From Beroe forskalii (lineage: Eukaryota; Ctenophora; Nuda; Beroida; Beroidae), in NCBI GenBank assembly GCA_011033025.1, contig WFMF01000147.1:124001-188000 (forward strand): a stretch of 64,000 bases of DNA, in the 5' to 3' direction. This document shows, in pieces, positions 1 through 11,486 of this stretch. A program made the position numbers and the translations under genes. The notes beneath the pieces were generated by a model, which had not been told where the DNA came from, did no database searches, and saw only the letters and a list, made by a program, of their open reading frames with translations. Each line of letters opens with the position of its first letter. Position 1 is the stretch's first letter.

Positions 1-5
1 ACTTA

Positions 6-1000
6 TTGTTTAACTTTACAGGAGTCAAACGCATGTGGATTACTAATAACTTTATTGATATTATAAACTCTATAGAAGATATTAACGCTAAAAACTCAGC
101 ACATGATACTGAATCTTACGACTTCTCCACTCTATACACAAATCTTAACCACGACTCCTTGATCTCTAATATTAACTGGTGTTTAGGTAAGGCTTTCAAT
201 AACCATAACAGGAAGTATGTTTCTTTTAGAGCCTTATCTTCAAAATCCCCTTTTTCACTAACAAACCCACGAATAATTTTTATAACTTTGACCTAAGTAA
301 CAGTACCATTTTACACACATGGCTAGTACACAATACATATTTCAAATGTGGAAATATTACTTTAATTCAAAATATTGGCATTCCAATGGGTGACAATCAA
401 GCACCATATCAGGCAAACCTAGTTCTTTATAAAGATGAATTCATCTTCATTGAAAATTTATGTAGAAATAAAAAACTACTTATAGCCAAATGTTTTAATA
501 ACACACATAGGTTCCTTGATGATATTAACCCTAAAAATAACTTTGGCCATTTTGACTTTTTTAAAAACAGTATTTATTCACCAGGTTTAATTATAAATAA
601 GGAGAACTTAGATAATAATCGAACCTCAATGCTTGAAATTGATATGTTTATTAACCCTAATAATAATAAATTCACAACCTTCCTTTACGATAAAAGAGAA
701 AATTTTGGTTTTCCAATCGTTAAATACCCTTCAATTAAAAGTAATATTCACAGCACTACCATTTATAATGTTTTCATAACACAAATGATTCGCTATTCAC
801 GAGTATGTAATGACCTGAAATACTTTCTGATAGCCCTTAAATCACTATTTAAAAATATGGAATCTAAAGGTTGTAAGAGATACATCCTAATGAAAAAACT
901 CTTCAAGTACCTCACAAAGAAGGATATTTTAAGTAAATACAACATGACCCTTGAATTTAATGATATTTACTTCTTACTTACTTCATACCTTAAAAACTAA
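6..1000 (+). pseudogene. Penelope-like RT fragment (PLE-3), frameshifted
   Basis: This is the reverse-transcriptase part of a Penelope-like retroelement that would copy element RNA at a nick in the host chromosome. Frame one (6-296) has the GVKRMWI and YDFSTLYTNL blocks that precede the RT palm. Frame two (386-1000) starts at MGDNQAPYQANLVLY, the GIPMG-x-N-x-AP block, and reaches HRFLDDIN at residues 41-47, the catalytic DD pair. A YDKR-F block and an RYSRVC block follow, as in other PLE RTs. The missing GIPMG context lies in a third stretch (290-386), so a frameshift near 280 separates the halves. The 5' end is outside the window. No GIY-YIG domain follows. The W repeat lies downstream. PLE assignment is confident; the subfamily is not. 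Confidence 0.85.
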
Positions 1001-1091
1001 ATCAAAGCCTCTCAACCTCACATAATTCTCGCCGTCTCATAATTCTATCTCTAACCACGTATCCGGAATTCTAAAATCACCTACCAACCCA

Positions 1092-1940
1092 CTTCACTTG
1101 TTTTCCCACTGATTTGTAATTAGATAAATCTCATTAATTCTCATCACTGGCACCAACCTGATACCTGGGAGACAGACCGTCTATTTTCTTTTCTTGTGGC
1201 TTACAACAATTATCTTATCTAATCTTTTTTATTCCAGCAGTAATTACTCCTCCTTCTTTACCTTTGTTACCTATGCAATGTTTTATTTTCCATAAAATTC
1301 ACATATTATTCCAATTAGTAGCATCCCATGATCGCTATTTCTACCTTTTCCTTTACCTACACTTACTTCTATTGATTCTTTTTCTTTACTTTTACTAACG
1401 TTCGCTAACTACATTTTTTGGTGAATGAGTGAAAAATGAAGTAAGTTTTGTCAAACATTAAACTGCAAGATTTCTTATTTATATGTTTATCTATCTTATT
1501 TATATGTTTATCTGTTTACATTTATTCCTCTCATCCAACTGAAAGCTTTTTAATAGGTTTGGTTACGGTTCAGGGTACATATGGAATGGTTTCACCTTCT
1601 ATATGTGCGGCCTCCGGGGTGTAGGTTTCTTGGGCTTGGAGGCCGAAAAATCGTGTGTAGTACACTTTGTGCTACACAATCACCCTTGCCCAACTGATGA
1701 CCCATTTAGCCCTTGAGCATTTTTTGTCAACTTTTGGCCTTAAATTATTTTTTAAAATTCATTTATTCTTTCTATGTAAATTTAACTGCACTGATACGTC
1801 ATGGATGCATATGGTCTGACTTAACTCGTCTATGATTGCATGTGTGTTTATTGTGGTTCATAACTTATTTACATTTTGTAACCAAAAGATATGGACTGAT
1901 CGGACTACAGCACTTCTGTACTGTAGTTCATAGATTAAAA
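1092..1940. repeat. Repeat copy W, downstream of PLE-3
   Basis: This block follows the PLE-3 RT and is a diverged copy of the X and Y blocks at 10121-11034 and 11487-12400. The shared landmarks in order are the GACAGACCGTCTATTT block, the AACAATTATCTTAT block, a GC-rich patch (about 1560-1720) and ATGGACTGATCGGACTACAG. The patch has two strong hairpins: CGGCCTCC with GGAGGCCG, and TGTGTAG with CTACACA. Its position after a PLE RT, and the paired X/Y layout, suggest a PLE terminal repeat (pLTR). That is inference. Confidence 0.6.
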
Positions 1941-1942
1941 TA

Positions 1943-2418
1943 CCTTAGTACCAGAAATATAGGCGACTAATAATTAAGGCGCAAGATATTAAGGCGACAA
2001 GATATTAAGGCGATTTTGTCCTGGAGATTAAATTGAACTTTTTTAGAAAATAAAAGATTTTCCATTTAAAATGGCTATGAAATAAATATAAAATGGAACG
2101 AAAATGCAAAAATACAGTACATCAGATCCTGAGCTTTTCAAACGGGTCATTGAACATTCTAGAGTCAATACCGGCATCTTTACATCGTGCCACAGCGTCA
2201 GTGATATCAGAATTGGCACTCATAATTGGCTATAAAGTTATTTATTATGTTGCTAAATTGAAAAGTCGATTGGGGAGGAAAAATGACTGAAAATTAAGTC
2301 TTTTTAAAAATTAAGACGACTAGATATTTAGGCGACCAGATATTAAAGCGACAAGAAATTAAGGCGATTTTTCCAAAATCGCCTTAATTTCTTGTCGCCT
2401 ATATTTCTGGTACTAAGG
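1943..2418 (+). mobile_element. CCTTA-ended TA element, copy 1
   Basis: The element starts CCTTAGTACCAGAAATATAG and ends with its inverse, flanked by TA on both sides (1941-1942 and 2419-2420). TA duplication is characteristic of Tc1/mariner/pogo-type transposition. The word AATTAAGGCGACAAG is repeated inside both ends in inverted orientation. The middle has a short coding relic (see 2093-2290). It is non-autonomous. A second copy in the opposite orientation starts 48 bp further on. Confidence 0.75.
2093..2290 (+). pseudogene. Short coding relic inside CCTTA element
   Basis: A 65-codon frame encloses the peptide KRVIEHSRVNTG, though the relic reads best in the frame through 2107-2200. The opposite-strand second copy gives KPVNQHSRVNTG (about 3120-3175), and the unlinked CCTTA element at 60231-61282 gives KRVNEHPRVNTM. 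Three elements sharing a protein motif but differing in DNA suggest decay from one transposase or accessory ORF. I do not recognise the family. No DDE triad is visible. Confidence 0.45.
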
Positions 2419-2465
2419 TATAATGGAAATTGTTATTTTTAGCATAAATAAGTAAATAAGTAAAG

Positions 2466-3413
2466 TACCAGAAATAAAGGCGACAAGAAATTAAGGCGAT
2501 TTTGGAAAAATCGCCTTAATTTCTTGTCGCCTTAATATCTGGTCGTCTTAATTTTTTAAAGACTTTATTTTCAGTTATTTTTTCTCCTCAATCAACTTTT
2601 CCCAATATAGGAACACAATAAATCACTTGATAGCCAGTTATCAGTGCAATTAGCAGCAAAAACAAATTGAAATACCTATTCAAGTATAAGGCGACTGCAT
2701 AGACTTAGGTTGATCGAAAATCAGGTTTAATGTAAAAACACACACAAATGACAAATGTTGCTTTGAATATTTTTGTCTTCGTAATTCTTTATGCATCAGT
2801 TAGAAAACTAAATTCCTCAGAAACAATTGGAGCTGGATTTTTGATTTTGACCTCCAAAATTTTTTAAGCCCATTTTACGCATATTTTGCCAAATTTTTGG
2901 CCCAAATGGGCTAAAAAAGTTTTGGGGGCGTAAACCAAACATCTGCATCCATTTGTTTCTGAAGAATTTCGTTTTCTAACTGATGCAAAACAATTGATGA
3001 CAAAATATTATTTGTATCGACATTTGTGTGCGTTTTTACATTAAACCTGATTTTCGATCAACCTAAGTCTATGCAGTCGCCTTATTTTATTGGAAATCTC
3101 TTTATCATTCTAATCTTCATCTGATGTAAAGATGCCGGTATTGACTCTAGAATGTTGATTGACCGGTTTAAAAATCTCAGGATCTGATGTAGGTACTGTA
3201 TTTTGAGAGTTTGAGGGCTCACTCAACAAGAAATTTTCTGTATTTTTGTTCAATTTTATAGTCATTTCATAGCCATTTCAATTGAAGAAAAATCGTTAAT
3301 TTTCGAAAAAAAACTTCTATTTGAACTCCAGGAAAAAAATCGCCTTAATATCTTGTCGCCTTAGTGTCTTGCGCCTTAATTATTAGTCGCCTATATTTCT
3401 GGTACTAACAAGG
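2466..3413 (-). mobile_element. CCTTA-ended TA element, copy 2 (inverted, interrupted)
   Basis: This is the inverted partner of the element at 1943-2418. Its right end (about 3330-3413) matches the outer end of copy 1 for about 85 bp, and its left end (2466-2573) matches copy 1's inner end. The terminal CCTTA is eroded on the left. It is interrupted by a hairpin insertion at 2686-3085. TA follows the right end at 3414-3415. Confidence 0.65.
2686..3085. mobile_element. Hairpin MITE inside CCTTA copy 2
   Basis: A 400-bp inverted repeat has ends ATAAGGCGACTGCAT and ATGCAGTCGCCTTAT, with arms of roughly 150 bp. The loop region carries CTAAATTCCTCAGAAACAA and GGATTTTTGATTT followed by a CCTCCAAAATTTTT block. 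The same words sit at the centre of the much larger palindrome at 35116-36434, so the two are probably related foldback elements that share a core. Confidence 0.65.
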
Positions 3414-6400
3414 TACTCAAGGCACTAGCTTTTGCACCTGATCACAATATATAATTTGTAATAATTTTCTGACTCGAATATTAACTAGGAAGTCGTATGA
3501 AAACCCGACGATTGAGTCGCGTTATATAATACGTTGAATTTGTTTTACGCGGCCACAGGATTTTGTTTCCGTATTTGATGTTTCGCAAGCACCATGAACT
3601 CTTTCTCTTTCTCTGTGTTGCTTTGTTATGAGGTGACATGAACTTCAATGAGTTGCCGGTTTTCTTTCTGTTGTGGATGAAGTAATTTCTTGATAACATT
3701 TGACAGGAATTAACTTATTTTTTACTTTAGTCTGTACTTCAGTAACCATGAATTCAATTGATATTAATTTACTGTCAAAAGTTCAAAACATTTCCTTGTG
3801 GACGCTGGAACCGTGTACAGAGTGTGAACTGTGCTTGCAGTAACTTTTTATGCAAAGTGAAGTGGTTGCAGTGACTTTGTGTGGAAAGTTAAGTGACGAC
3901 AGCAGTCCTTATTTTCACAGGCTTCCACCCCGAGAAACAAAAGTGTCAAACTCGGGCTGCCCTGCCATCTTTTTACATGTATCAAGTTCACTTCTAGAGC
4001 AACGTCATCACAATAGATAGGCGGTTAAGATGACGTCATTATCATAGCACAATGTATTAAGTTGATGACGTTCAACCGCATACTTCTTCATGCACGGACA
4101 AGCTCTGTTGAAGAGTAAAATCTGCAATGAATCACTCGGACTTGAGCCGTATATATATTCATCACACTTACGTCATCCTTTCCAAGAGAGTCCGTAGAAT
4201 ATTCTGCATGTTCGTGTTCAGACAAGGTTCTGAAAGAAGGAAAACCACCGCGGATCTGTTGAATTGGGCGTTTCTCTTTATGTTCTTCGGACTTCTGACT
4301 TGAGCATGTAACTAGAATACTATAGGTTTTCGCTAGTCTGAAAACAGTTTTTATATCGGTTTAATACTTCTGACTGTTACTCATGTTTGACTTCTGACTT
4401 GAGCATGTTACTGCAATATCCTGTGTTAGATAAAGCTGTTTTCGCTGGTCTGAACTCTGAACGGTTTGAAGCTGTTCTCAACTTCTTACTTTAGTTTTTC
4501 ACTGGGCAATGTAGGTTTTCACTAGTCTAACTTCAGTTTCTGCCTGTTTTATACAAGTTTCGTTGGTCTACGCGAGATTGATACACGCCCTTAATCACAG
4601 CGGTCATTGATCAATTGGTTCCTATTTCTTAATTTCTGACAGCTGACAACAGTAATCACTGTGCGGTTCCAAGAGTGGTCAGTGAACCCTGACAACAGCT
4701 GCCAACCCTGACAACGCTGACAAGTTCAATAAGGGCACGCCTCACTTCCTTGCGATATTCCGCTCTTCTGGTTTCTATTTCCGTTAGTTTCTACTTAGTA
4801 CTTCTGTCGTTAACTACCTAACTTTCACTAAATTCCCGAATATATTAAGGAACTATCAGCTTGCCAAGTTGACAGGTAGCTACCTCACTTTCCAACTTTC
4901 ACCATTTAAGATAAGTTGATAGTTAGCTGGTACCGTTTATAATACTTTCGCTATGGTTACGCGATGCACTTTCTCTGATAAATATAAATAGACTGTTCGG
5001 CAAGTCCTGCAGATTGCTTTATAGTCCGCCAAAATGCCATTAAATTTAAATTGCCCTGAATTGATATGTACCAACAGATTTATAAGCAGTTACTCAGTTA
5101 ACAGTATCGCATGGATATCACCTCCATGCAAACTAGATAGTTGATTGTGATATGACGTCATTATCATAGCTTCAGATGGTACGTTACTGACGTTAATACC
5201 GCCTATTATTTTGCCCGGAATTATCGTATTAATGTTAGTAAGTTTTAAACAAAAAATGCAGGTAACACTCTCGGCAACTTACTTTGTTTGTGTGTGCCTT
5301 ACTCCTAGCTGTAGTGTGCTTAAATAGTAATTTCCATAAGTTTTAAAATAAATAGTACTTTGCTACTGATAGGTACTAGGAATAGAGTTATTGCATTAAG
5401 TTTTAACAAAAATATTCATATTATTGATAAAATGCGAGTTTTACTACCAACAACTGCGCTTGACAAAAACAAGAACTTTACGTTTAATACTGTAGTTGCA
5501 GTGAAAGCATAGTACTGCAGTTAGTCACTACTGCATTACTGCAATGCAGTGAGGCACTGAGCTTACTGCTTGGAACCGAGGATACTCCTTGGAACTTGGC
5601 ACAGTAATTGGTAGCTCTGAGTCTTAATTGGAGGCAGCCAGTCAGACGCGTGTTTTTGAGTTCTTTCATTTAAGTTCATCGCGCGTGCGTTTTTGATTTT
5701 GTAGTCAAGTTGTCGTGTGTTTAGGATTTATAGTTTACTGGTATTTCCTGGGTTTTTAAAACAATTTAAACTTCTGCAGAGAATTTATTGGTATGCACTA
5801 GGTTTATTTGAACTTCTAAACTTGGCACTTGTTTGGAGAAACGCCCTGCAGTTTAATTTGCTTCTACAGGAATGTTGCTCTAAAACTCAATTTAATAAGT
5901 TCAGGCAGACTTCGAATTCTTGCCATCAGCTAATTTTTGTGTACCTAAAAAAAACTAAAAGATTTTTCGGTCATATTGTGTGCGATTACTTCATTCGGAT
6001 AGACTTGTATTTTACATTCTCTGCTGATCTGTAAATTGCTAGTTGCAAGTGTTGACAAACTGTATCAGAAGCTTTTCAAATGATTGTAGTATTATAGTCC
6101 TAGAGTTTCTACCTTCCAGCATTTTGGACGAATTGTTGTAAAGATTCAAGTACATATTAGTTTATACCCTCAGCCAATTAACTTACAACCAATCAGCATG
6201 CTGCATTTTTATGATACTTCATACTGATTGGTTAAGCCCTGGGGTGCCATGGGTAAGCTATTATATGCCGTCACCTCTACGTACACATTATGCAAGATCC
6301 CATTATATGCCCATTTAAATCCTGCCTCTCTGACTTTTTCACAAGTCTGGTGTATGATTGTTGCTTGCTATTCTTGTGTATTTCACACCGGCTATAAACT

Positions 6401-6484
6401 CAGTATCTCTCTGATTGTCTGACAATGATATGATCTGATAACGACGTCTCTTCAATGATAACGAGTAACTTCTTGTCTTTACAG

Positions 6485-6719
6485 ATATCGACGTCTCTTT
6501 AAACCTCCTATTAAATCGTGTTGAACCGAGTCTGTCTCCAGTTATGAAACCTATAATCGCCATCAAATGTACTCCTGGTTCCATTGTACCTACAGTTAAT
6601 TCTCCGTGTTCTGCAGGAATTCATATTATTATTATTCCTTGCAGAATTACCTTCATATCTCAGTTTGCTGGCGATATAATAATTGCCCGTGAAATTATTA
6701 TCCTCCGTTCTATGCAATG
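6485..6719 (+). other. Candidate terminal exon (unrecognised)
   Basis: The frame begins right after TTCTTGTCTTTACAG, a good 3' splice-site sequence with a pyrimidine tract. It stays open for about 78 codons to a TGA at 6719. The predicted peptide is hydrophobic in its second half (runs of I, V, F) and has no family that I recognise. No partner exon was identified upstream. It may be chance. Confidence 0.2.
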
Positions 6720-7036
6720 ATTATTATATCTTGTCATCATTGAATAAACCTGACAGGTATAGCCGAGAATATATCGGAAATCAAAATATATCGTGTGTCA
6801 ATATTATATCTACTTGTTTACAGAGCTTATGACGTCATTATCAGGGGTTAAAAGGTGAGTTCATGACACCAAACCGCCTGTCTTTCCTCCGTGCGCGCGC
6901 AACCTCTATATTTTGTCACCTTGCCTATATATACCTTCCACTGTACGGTACATATTAAAGTACACGTCAAGTCAACCACGTGGTATGACATCATGTCAGT
7001 GGGTAATATAACGGCAGCGTGTATTATTACTGCCCG

Positions 7037-7137
7037 TAGGATCCCCAAATCGTCATTATATTGACCAATCAACGCGCGAGTTTACTGTAAACTCGCGCGC
7101 TGATTGGTTGTTTTCACATGACGACTTCAGGATCCTA
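7037..7137. repeat. 100-bp palindrome with GCGCGCGAGTTTAC core
   Basis: The ends are TAGGATCC and GGATCCTA. The centre is a near-perfect hairpin (7065-7107) built of CCAATCA, CGCGCGAGTTTAC and its inverse. The paired sequence runs almost to the ends with a few mismatches, as in a small MITE. A partial echo (CAGCGCGCGAGTTGACC and ATTGGTTT) is at about 17450-17480. Confidence 0.7.
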
Positions 7138-9018
7138 GGGGTATACCTTGGTACCTTTCTGCATGGTATTTATTTACTCACGTCAAGTCACCTACTACAT
7201 TTCGATTTTCAAGTCACCAGCTACGTGCCATGACATCATACGTCAGCGTTTAGCCTTGTCTTCAGGTCTAGAGGTGAAACAACACATTGACTTCGCTTAG
7301 CTAATGCTGGTATTTTGTGATTTAACGGTGTAAAATACTTGTTTTCGTGCTTAGTAACTCCGTTTTATGCGAAGAATAGATTGATTTTATGTCGGTTAAT
7401 ATTTATGACTTATGAGCATTTGTCGTTTTTTCATAGTTCTATGTTTTTGGTCAGTTATTTAAAGAACACGGTATATTTATTGTGAATATTATGTGCAAAA
7501 GTCATTTAAAATTCAGTATTTTAATAATACTAATTTCTACGTTCTCATTAACTGCATGCAGTATACACTGCCTACACATTGTATTCCTGGATATGCTATT
7601 TAATACATTGCCGAAATACATAATCGATAAGTGAATGTGCATATCTTTGTTTAATCTTTATCCAAAAATCGCATATTACCGTTGTCTTTTGTCTTGAGTT
7701 GTTCCTGATAATCACCAAATATTTATAGAATGGAATACTTAGAATGGAATCTGTTGGAGTGTTGACTCAGAAAAATAGAATTAAAATACTAAAATAGTGT
7801 GGCAATATTTTCATCCGTTTTCACTCACGCATCAAAACGATCACCATACTTATGAAACGATCACCATACTTATGAAATGAAAAGTGAAAACCGATATTGT
7901 TCTCTCTGTTTAATGAAAGTTAAAATTTTACTCAGTTTAAACTTGAATTCCCATGTCATAGTTTTGTTCTTGTTCAATGTCAGAATGTTCACACAACATT
8001 CCTTTTCATATGAATTTTGAACCTGGTAGTTACCTGAAAACGACGTCATTACCAAGGTCTAAGGTAATGAGCAGATGACATCACTAGGCCTATATATATT
8101 AAACCTTGCTCACATGAATGAGTGTAAAACTAATTTTACCCACCACTTGGCTTCCTACTTGGCTTGCTTACCATCTTCATATTATGTAAAGCGCTACGAT
8201 ATATTCCCTATTGTGGAAGCTTATTACAGCATGATTTTACCCTAATTTAGCGCTATATAATTTACCATATTCCCCATTGATGGGGCCCATGATTTTACCC
8301 TAATTTTATCCCCGCGTGATTCTATTTACTACTACATCTAAAGTGTTACGATATATATTCGGTAATTTGATAAATTTTGTTATGCAATGAACGGAAACAC
8401 TCACGCAATAATATCTCTCTAACCTTGTAGCCCTTTCCTTGTCGCCTTACCCTCCTACGTATAATACATTTTGTTTGCTTTCCACCAAGTAATGAGAGCC
8501 TGTTTGCCGTCACCCAGTGACTATATCTTATCCCCTGATAATGACGTCATCAGTTCGCCATTTTAACTCCTAATAATGACGTCACTCTCCAAAGAATATA
8601 CATAAGATGGCGGTCTTTGTAGTTTCAAGTCTGGATCCCCTCCTACGTGCATTTTAAGATTTTAATCGATGTAATGTTTGTTACTTGGCAGACTTCCCTA
8701 AGAGGCTTTGAGATTTTCTTGTTTCGGTTCTGTTATGTGTGCTTGGATCATGACTTAAGAGATATCTTTGTGATTTATCAAATGGATCCAAATCGATAAT
8801 GTCTGGATTGCTCGAATTTTATTCGGTGCATCAAAAAGGACAAAAGGTCTCCTGTCAAGCGGTCTTTTATTGCACGGATCTATCTTTCAAAACCTGTCGA
8901 AAAATTATTGTTGAAGCAGTCAAAAATTTGTCACTCTTAAGTCTCAACTTTCAGAATCTGGAAGCGGAATCCGTTTTCTCTGGTGGTCTTCAACGGATTT
9001 TCGATTAATTTAACCTTA

Positions 9019-9830
9019 CACTCAGTTTTTTTTATAAGAAACTTATTGAAATCCTAGGCTACAAGTTTCTTATTTTTTCACGATTTTGAGCCTAAAAGTT
9101 TCTTAATCGGTTTCTTAATTCTACATACCGACATACCGTACAGCAAAATGTCTAAGAAATTTCCAAGAACCTACTGTGTAGACTGTAGTTGAGGATTAGA
9201 ATCGAACCTTCTGATATTTTCAGTTAAATTATACACTTTTAAGCATGTACCTATCTTAAAAGATTTGTGCAGCTGTATACAATAATGTTCAGGGATCTTC
9301 ATCAAATGTTCTTCCAAAAAGTTTGAAATTTTGAAATCATATCTAAATCCTATAATGCTTAATGCTTGGAACTATTGGAAATAGATATGGAACTGTAATA
9401 CTAATAGTGTCCTGTCGCAACAACAATTTCTAAATTTCTGTTTTGTGCTTTAGTATCTGGCATGTTACTTTAAACCGACAAATCATGAGAGATTCATTTT
9501 CTAAATTTCTATTCTATATTGTCAATTATCACATAGTATCCAGTGTAATACTGTAATAGGAGTCCAATAGTTTCGGAATGTTCACAATCAAAAAGTGGGG
9601 GTCTGGGGGCGCAGCCCCCAGAAGCCAGACGTATCATGTTAAAAGAATTTCAGTTGCAATAGGATTTTATAGACAAATTTCAAAATTCTAGGCTAGAAGT
9701 TTCTTAATTTCTTAATTGTAAATCAGTGAAGTTTCTTAATTTTTGCGAAATTCTAGGCTAAGTTTCTTAAATTTTCGGAAATCCTAGGCTAAGTTTCTTA
9801 TAGACAGTTTCTTATAAAAAAAACTGAGTG
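9019..9830. mobile_element. TA-flanked MITE with CACTCAG ends
   Basis: The terminal inverted repeats are CACTCAGTTTTTTTTATAAG and its inverse, with TA on each side (9017-9018 and 9831-9832). Both subterminal regions repeat CCTAGGCTA and AAGTTTCTTA several times, so the internal word is inverted about the centre. No coding capacity. A GC-rich hairpin (GGGGGTCTGGGGGCGCAG and its inverse) lies near 9598. The layout of TIR plus repeated subterminal word matches the CCTTA elements, but the words differ. Confidence 0.8.
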
Positions 9831-9832
9831 TA

Positions 9833-10120
9833 TGCAGGTGTACAAGCGGCAGCGTTCTTTCAAAATCACTCAAAGGCGGTTTATCCTCAGAATTAGATAA
9901 TTGCGAATTGAGACCGAGTCCAATTAGCACTTCCCCCATGCAAAGGTATACTCGTTTTACACAAAGTTCCATGGACTCATGAAATAAAGGATTCTTGTCT
10001 GTTGTACGTCATCGGCGCCCCACTTTGAGCTATGATAATGACGTCATCTTGACTTTCTATATTTAGCGTTCCTGCGTATTGAACTACCGTGTAATTACGG
10101 GTAATTTGGAGTTAAAATTA
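9833..10120. other. Unassigned spacer
   Basis: No feature was recognised apart from one more TGACGTCA at 10039-10046, in the extended form TGATAATGACGTCA. Confidence 0.4.
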
Positions 10121-11034
10121 CTTCACTTGTTTTCCCATGAATTTTAATTAGTTGAATTTCATTAGTTCGTTGTACTGGCATCAGCTTTGTGCTTGGGAGA
10201 CAGACCGTCTATTTATACTTTTGTGGCTTACAACAATTATCTTATTCAATTTCCCTCTTACTCCAGCATTAATTACATTACCTTTATTAATAATTTATGC
10301 TATGATTTGCTTTCCATGAAGAATGCCTTTTATTACATTTAGCTGCGTCCCATGATTGTTTTTCTACTTCCCCCTATTTCCCTTCGCTTACACTTACTTC
10401 AAGTTTGCTTCTATTCTATTACATTTACGTACTTAATACGTTCTTTATTTACTGTCTTGGTGAATGAGTACAAATTAAAGTAAGTTTTTAACACATTAAA
10501 TGGGATGTTTACTTAATTATATGTTTATCTATAATTCTTTGTTTTCCATTAACTCTTTTCATTGAACTGGGAGCTTTTTTATTAGTTTGGTTACGGTTCG
10601 GGGTACATATGGGGTGGTTTCACCTTCTATATGTGCGGCCTCCGGGGTGTAGGTTTCTTGGGCTTGGAGGCCGAAAAATCGTGTGTGGTACACTTTGTGC
10701 TGCACAATCACCCTTGCCCAACTGATGACCCATGTTAGCCCTAGAGCACTAACGTTCACTTTCAGGCCTTAAATTATTATTAAAAATCATAGAATCCTTT
10801 TAAGCATGAATTACTGGAATGATATTACATAAATACATATGATTTAACCTTGCATGGTTACACGTATAATCGTTCATTTTATATTGCTTTTTGTAACCCT
10901 GAGATATGGACTGATCGGACTACAGCACTTCTGTACTGTAGTTCATAGATTAAAATATGTCTGGGCAGTGAGTGTGCTCGTGGAGGCTTGATAGGCTCCC
11001 TTGACACGATACCTGTCGACAGTAATACGTCATG
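10121..11034. repeat. Repeat copy X (direct pair with Y)
   Basis: This is almost identical to Y, with only a few substitutions over about 914 bp. It is a diverged relative of W. It has the same hairpins; the second is TGTGTGG with CTGCACA, which keeps pairing as RNA through G-U pairs relative to W. X and Y are direct copies 1366 bp apart. The 450 bp between them (11035-11486) ends in sequence resembling what follows the PLE-3 ORF (around 985-1090). The layout fits two PLE terminal repeats around a gutted body, or a recent tandem duplication. Confidence 0.6.
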
Positions 11035-11486
11035 GGTGAGAGTCAGGTCATCTCCTAGCTTTAATTAGGTTAATTAGGAAATTGATATATTTTTACCGCA
11101 TAATTCAGCTAGCACCATAGCTGTCCTGGCTACCACCTGCGGCGACAGAAATGCTTGTGCGTGATCACCATATCTCGAACCCTTTCTATGATTCAGGCTA
11201 GTTGGCGACTACTTGCTTACACTTCAGCTCTAGGTATATTGACGGCTACTTGTTTACCCATCTTCTCTGGTATAGGTTGGTTAAATGTCTCACCTTATTT
11301 TTACTACGAGCACGTTACGGTTTTTATATAATTTTCTTCATTTTCTATTTGTGGACTCACAAGTTACATTTAGTTCATTTATTGTTTATTTTATACTCTC
11401 TTTCTACTTAAAAAACTGATTCAAAGGCTTTTCATAATTCTTCCTCTAACCACATATCCGGAATTCTAATTTCACCTACATACCTT

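Larger units (their letters stand above)
3416..9018. other. Unassigned DNA with scattered motifs
   Basis: No gene or known element is recognisable. Contents are degenerate repeats of about 100 bp at 4290-4570 (CTTCTGACTTGAGCATGT and TTTTCGCTGGTCTGAA), exact TGACGTCA palindromes at 4031, 5153, 6830, 8542 and 8578, a palindrome at 7037-7137, and short open frames (5484-5669 minus, 5717-6034 plus, 8799-9008 plus) with no family resemblance that I recognise. An acceptor-like TCTTTACAG at about 6476-6484 precedes an open frame to 6719. The stretch may include host intron or promoter DNA. Confidence 0.5.

Noticed and set aside
1698-1712. CTGATGA in W, X and Y as a hammerhead core
   Set aside because: No GAAA in a compatible position and no pairing for stems I or II in any circular order.
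9598-9640. GC-rich hairpin GGGGGTCTGGGGGCGCAG as a terminator or RNA gene
   Set aside because: It lies inside a TA-flanked MITE with no transcription unit nearby.
10559-10759. 66-codon minus ORF conserved in X and Y
   Set aside because: X and Y are almost identical, so conservation says nothing; W has an indel and an early stop in the same frame.
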